A DNA stretch of 64,000 nucleotides from Solirubrobacteraceae bacterium. Lineage in GTDB: Bacteria > Actinomycetota > Thermoleophilia > Solirubrobacterales > Solirubrobacteraceae. Shown in pieces: positions 61,162 to 64,000 of the stretch. The DNA is taken from assembly GCA_017744415.1 (NCBI GenBank), contig JAGIBJ010000062.1:62001-126000 (forward strand). Direction: 5' to 3'. The stretch's first letter is position 1; the number at the start of each line of letters is the position of its first letter. The translations under genes and the position numbers were made by a program. Under the pieces are notes generated by a model. It saw nothing but the letters and a program-made list of their open reading frames with translations. It was not told the DNA's origin and made no database searches.

Positions 61162-63177
61162 TCAGACGTGGGCGGGGGTGCCGAGCGAGCCGTCGCCACG
61201 GGCGGCTTCGATGAGCGCAGCCACCTCGTGGGCGAGCCCGGCGGCGTCGCCCTCGAGCACGAGGAGGTTGATGCGGTCGAAGGCCTCGTCGACGGTCTGC
61301 GCGCTGATCGGCGGGCGGTCGGCGCGCAGGATCCGCTCGGCGTCGGTAGGCACGCCGCGCTCGTGGCCGCCGAAGAGTTCCTCGTGGATCTTCTCGCCAG
61401 GGCGCGGGCCGACGATGTCGATGGCGACGTCGACGTCGGGCTCCAGGCCGCTGAGCTCGATCATCGTGCGGGCGAGGTCGAGGATCCGCACCGGCTCGCC
61501 CATCTCGAGCACGAACACCTCGCCACCCTCGCCCAGCGTGGCCGCGCGGATCACGAGCTGCACGGCTTCCGGGATGGTCATGAAGTAGCGGGTCATCTCG
61601 GGATCGGTGACGGTGACCGGCCCGCCGTGCGCGATCTGGCGGCGGAAGATCGGCACCACCGAGCCGCTGGAGCCGAGCACGTTGCCGAAGCGAACGGCCG
61701 CGTACTGGGTGTTCGAGAACCGCTGCTGCTCGGCTTCGACGGCCCACTCGGCGAGCGCCTTGCTGGCGCCCATCACGGTGGCGGGGTCGACGGCCTTGTC
61801 GGTGGAGATCAGCACGAACCGCTCCACGGCGAACTCGCCCGCGAGTCGCGCCACGAGCCGCGTGGCGAGCGAGTTGTTGCGCACGGCCTCGACGGGGTTC
61901 TCCTCCATGAGGCCGACATGCTTGTAGGCCGCGGCGTGGAAGACGGTCGTCGGCTGGTGGTCGCCGAACACCTCCCGCATGCGGTCCTCCTCGCGGCAGT
62001 CGGCGAGCACGGCGATGGCGACGTCGCGGCCCACGTGGCGGTCGCCGGTGAGCTCGCGGTGGATCTCGAAGAGGTTGTCCTCGGCGTGGTCGACGAGCAC
62101 GAGCTTGCGCGGTCCCACGCGGGCGATCTGGCGGCAGAGCTCGCTACCGATCGAGCCGCCGGCGCCGGTGACCATCACCACCTGCCCGCGCAGGTAGTTG
62201 CCGACGCGGTCAAGCTCCATCTTCACGGGCGCGCGGCCGAGGATGTCCTCCACCTGCACGTCACGCACCTGCCGCACGTACGTGCCTGCACGGCCCTGCA
62301 GCAGTTCGAACACCGTCGGGAGCGTCCGCACCGGGATCCCCCGCTGACGGCAGTCGCGCACCACCTGCGCGCGCACCGTGCCCGGGGCCGACGGAATCGC
62401 GATGGTCACCTCGTCGGGTTCCACGTCGTCGAGGTAGCGGGCCAGCTCGCTCGTCGGGCCGAGCACGCGCACGCCGTCGATCCGCAGGCCCTTCTTGCCG
62501 GGGTCGTCGTCGACGAATCCCACCGGCCGCAGCCCGAGCGCCGGGTTGCGCACGATCTCGCGCAGCACGAGCCGGCCGCCGTCGCCGGCGCCGACGATCA
62601 GCACGCTGCGGGCATTGCGGCCGTGCGCGTGGCCGAAGCTGCCGCGATCGTGCAGGAAGCGGGCGACGAGCCGGCTGCCTGCCATGAAGCCCAAGAGCAG
62701 CAGGAAGAAGAAGGCGACAACGCTGATCGGGATCGTCGCGACCCGGTCTAGCCGGTCGTGCACCGACTCCGAGATCCCCTCGACGCTGCCGAACCGCTTC
62801 GGGTCGGCGTAGAACGCTTCGTCGGAAGGTGTGAGGAACTTGATCGGCCGGACGATCGCGACATAGCCGACGGCCGCAATCGTGCCCACCACGGATCCGT
62901 TGATGATCGCGATGAGGTCGCGGACGCTGGCGAACCGCGCCGACCGCAGGTAGACGCGGAACAAGACGAACGCGATGAGGCAGAGCGCCACGATCGGCCC
63001 GACCGATGCCCAGAACAGCCGGCGGTAGTGGTCAGGCAGCGGATCACTGAAGAACCCGAACCGCAGGCGGTACGCGAGGTAGTAGGCGACGAAGACGCCG
63101 AGCCCGTCGAAGATCACCTGCGGGATCGCGTTACGGCGCACGGGCACGAGCACGGATCGCAGTGAACGACGACGCAT
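61162..63177 (-). CDS. CapD/PglF-type nucleotide-sugar 4,6-dehydratase/epimerase
   Basis: This 671-aa membrane-anchored protein has four N-terminal helices (residues about 20-210). A first Rossmann-like domain carries VLIVGAGDGGRLVLREIVRN at about 195-215. The SDR domain starts MVTGAGGSIGSELCRQI at about 325, with YKHVGLMEENPVEAVRNN and STDKAVDPATVMGASKALAE. Relatives (WbpM, PglF, CapD) convert UDP-GlcNAc to the 4-keto-6-deoxy sugar or epimers that start deoxyamino-sugar synthesis. The catalytic Tyr of YxxxK is replaced by the M-G-A-S-K pattern normal in this subfamily. The gene is monocistronic, with a TAGAAT hexamer nine bases upstream. Confidence 0.92.
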   Translation of the reverse strand: MRRRSLRSVLVPVRRNAIPQVIFDGLGVFVAYYLAYRLRFGFFSDPLPDHYRRLFWASVGPIVALCLIAFVLFRVYLRSARFASVRDLIAIINGSVVGTIAAVGYVAIVRPIKFLTPSDEAFYADPKRFGSVEGISESVHDRLDRVATIPISVVAFFFLLLLGFMAGSRLVARFLHDRGSFGHAHGRNARSVLIVGAGDGGRLVLREIVRNPALGLRPVGFVDDDPGKKGLRIDGVRVLGPTSELARYLDDVEPDEVTIAIPSAPGTVRAQVVRDCRQRGIPVRTLPTVFELLQGRAGTYVRQVRDVQVEDILGRAPVKMELDRVGNYLRGQVVMVTGAGGSIGSELCRQIARVGPRKLVLVDHAEDNLFEIHRELTGDRHVGRDVAIAVLADCREEDRMREVFGDHQPTTVFHAAAYKHVGLMEENPVEAVRNNSLATRLVARLAGEFAVERFVLISTDKAVDPATVMGASKALAEWAVEAEQQRFSNTQYAAVRFGNVLGSSGSVVPIFRRQIAHGGPVTVTDPEMTRYFMTIPEAVQLVIRAATLGEGGEVFVLEMGEPVRILDLARTMIELSGLEPDVDVAIDIVGPRPGEKIHEELFGGHERGVPTDAERILRADRPPISAQTVDEAFDRINLLVLEGDAAGLAHEVAALIEAARGDGSLGTPAHV

Positions 63178-63186
63178 CAGAGCGGA

Positions 63187-63192
63187 ATTCTA
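63187..63192 (-). promoter_or_regulatory. -10 element TAGAAT, near-leaderless
   Basis: On the minus strand, TAGAAT lies nine bases before ATG 63177. Confidence 0.5.
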
Positions 63193-63305
63193 CGTGCGGC
63201 CCCCATCGCCGGGGGCGCCTATGGCGGATTCGCCTGCACGCTCGGCAAACGAACGGGGTCCGTCCGCCCGGCGCGCTGCTCGGTCACGTCAGCGCGGCGC
63301 CGGGG

Positions 63306-63353
63306 CTGAGCGGGACATAACTGGGGCGGGAGCAACAGTTATCTCCCGCTCAG
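63306..63353 (-). terminator. Long stem-loop after winged-helix gene
   Basis: CTGAGCGGGACATAACTG (63306-63323) pairs with CAGTTATCTCCCGCTCAG (63336-63353) with a single mismatch and a 12-nt loop. It lies ten bases beyond the stop of the minus-strand gene at 63364, so it probably ends that transcript before the dehydratase gene. Confidence 0.6.
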
Positions 63354-63363
63354 GTCCCGGCCG

Positions 63364-64000
63364 TCAGTGGACGGTGACGTGCACCTCTTCGACGCCCCGC
63401 AGCGACGCGAGACGCAGCGCCTCTTCTTCCACGGCGCCCTTCTTCAGGCGGGTGAACGGCTCGATGTCGAAGTCGATCTCCTGGCGCTTCGCGCGCGCCC
63501 GCCACGAGCCGACGAGCTTGCCGTCGACGATCATGGCGCCGGGGCTGCCAGCGGGCCGAAAGAGCTTGTTGCGCACGGATTCGTCGCGAGCGAGCAGCTT
63601 GCGGTTGGGCTTCCAGAGATAGGGGTCGCCCGGGGGCAAGAGGCGCACGCCCTCGGCCGGCGGCGGGTCGTTGAACTCCTCCATGTCTTCGCCGAGGAGC
63701 CAGACGGCACGGCCGTCGGGGTCCTCGATCTCGACCAGCTCATCCTCGATCTGCTCCCACAACCGACGGCCATGGGACGGTGCCACGCCGGCCCACTCGC
63801 TGAACTCGCCGGGGGTCGCCGGGCCGTACCAGCGCAGGAATCGGTGAGCCGCCTCATGGGCCGGCGGCGGATCGGCAGGCTGCGCCACGCGGTAGCGACG
63901 CTGCGAATCGAGCCGCACGCCCGCCATCGCGGTCGCGAACCGCCACAGGAGCGGCGGCACGTGGTGACTGCGGCAGCGCTCGCACCAGGGCAACAGCTCG
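63364..64000 (-). CDS. Winged-helix DNA-binding domain protein (HTH_42/YcaQ-like), 5' end outside window
   Basis: The frame is open to the right edge, and about 212 C-terminal residues are visible. FLRWYGPATPGEFSEWAGV, VWLLGEDMEEF, RLLPPGDPYLWKPNRKLL and PGAMIVDGKLVGSWRAR match the HTH_42 (formerly DUF1006) family, typically 350-400 aa. Some members are DNA glycosylases acting on bulky lesions or crosslinks (AlkZ/YcaQ); the catalytic QxQ/QxD motif, if present, would lie outside the window. A CxxC pair is visible at the start (WCERCRSHH). Confidence 0.82.
   Translation of the reverse strand, partial: ELLPWCERCRSHHVPPLLWRFATAMAGVRLDSQRRYRVAQPADPPPAHEAAHRFLRWYGPATPGEFSEWAGVAPSHGRRLWEQIEDELVEIEDPDGRAVWLLGEDMEEFNDPPPAEGVRLLPPGDPYLWKPNRKLLARDESVRNKLFRPAGSPGAMIVDGKLVGSWRARAKRQEIDFDIEPFTRLKKGAVEEEALRLASLRGVEEVHVTVH

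Noticed and set aside
61093-62751. 552-aa plus-strand ORF
   Set aside because: It is antisense to the CapD-type dehydratase, whose motifs are unmistakable, and shows only GC-driven sequence.

Overview
This 64-kb window is very GC-rich and comes from a high-GC actinobacterium. The style of its secreted proteins fits a Thermoleophilia/Solirubrobacterales-type organism: Thr-Pro linkers followed by short Ig-like C-terminal modules. Many genes also appear leaderless, with a TANNNT -10 hexamer placed 6-9 nt before the start codon. This placement is inferred from protein style and base composition only; there is no rRNA or marker gene here to fix it. About 46 protein genes can be supported. I see no tRNA, rRNA, CRISPR array, transposase or phage gene. 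Most long opposite-strand ORFs are GC-driven shadows.

Layout. 1-6.4 kb: the tail of a secreted protein, a small lipoprotein, an acetolactate-synthase-like TPP enzyme with a possible Leu/Val/Ile-rich leader peptide, a secreted 692-aa protein of unknown function, and a small membrane protein. 6.5-11.9 kb: two OmpR-type two-component systems pointing toward each other, separated by two small exported or membrane proteins. 12-15.1 kb: an overlapping MoxR-DUF58-VWA operon. 15.2-21.1 kb: a large secreted protein, a TetR regulator, a UPF0114 membrane protein, a ureohydrolase, two small proteins and an F420/NADP-oxidoreductase-like protein. 21.1-22.3 kb: repeat-rich non-coding DNA. 22.3-31.6 kb: an HrpA helicase, an FAD monooxygenase divergent from its probable MarR regulator across a perfect palindrome, a nitrilase-fold enzyme, an FUSC-type membrane protein and a small secreted protein. 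31.7-41.6 kb: a PKD/Thr-Pro secreted protein, a flavin-reductase-like protein, a GH114-like secreted protein, a second repeat-rich gap, transketolase, a PGRP-type amidase and a stand-alone LigD-type polymerase domain.

41.8-63.2 kb is mainly a surface-polysaccharide locus. It holds an initiating sugar-phosphate transferase, four glycosyltransferase-type proteins, a Wzx-like flippase, a multi-membrane GT, an O-antigen ligase/polymerase-like protein, a FlgD-Ig protein, a histidine phosphatase, a LytR_C-domain protein and a CapD/PglF-type nucleotide-sugar dehydratase. A 1304-aa lectin-like secreted protein and a pterin carbinolamine dehydratase lie inside it. Together with the amidase and the Thr-Pro secreted proteins, this part of the chromosome is devoted largely to the cell envelope. 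The window ends in a truncated winged-helix protein.

The least expected signals are non-coding. Two copies of a roughly 300-bp element share conserved ends, a structure-conserved hairpin and imperfect terminal inverted repeats (21.2 and 35.6 kb). A palindromic repeat occurs once between genes and once in frame inside a membrane-protein gene. A BCAA-codon-rich peptide overlaps the ilvB-like start.
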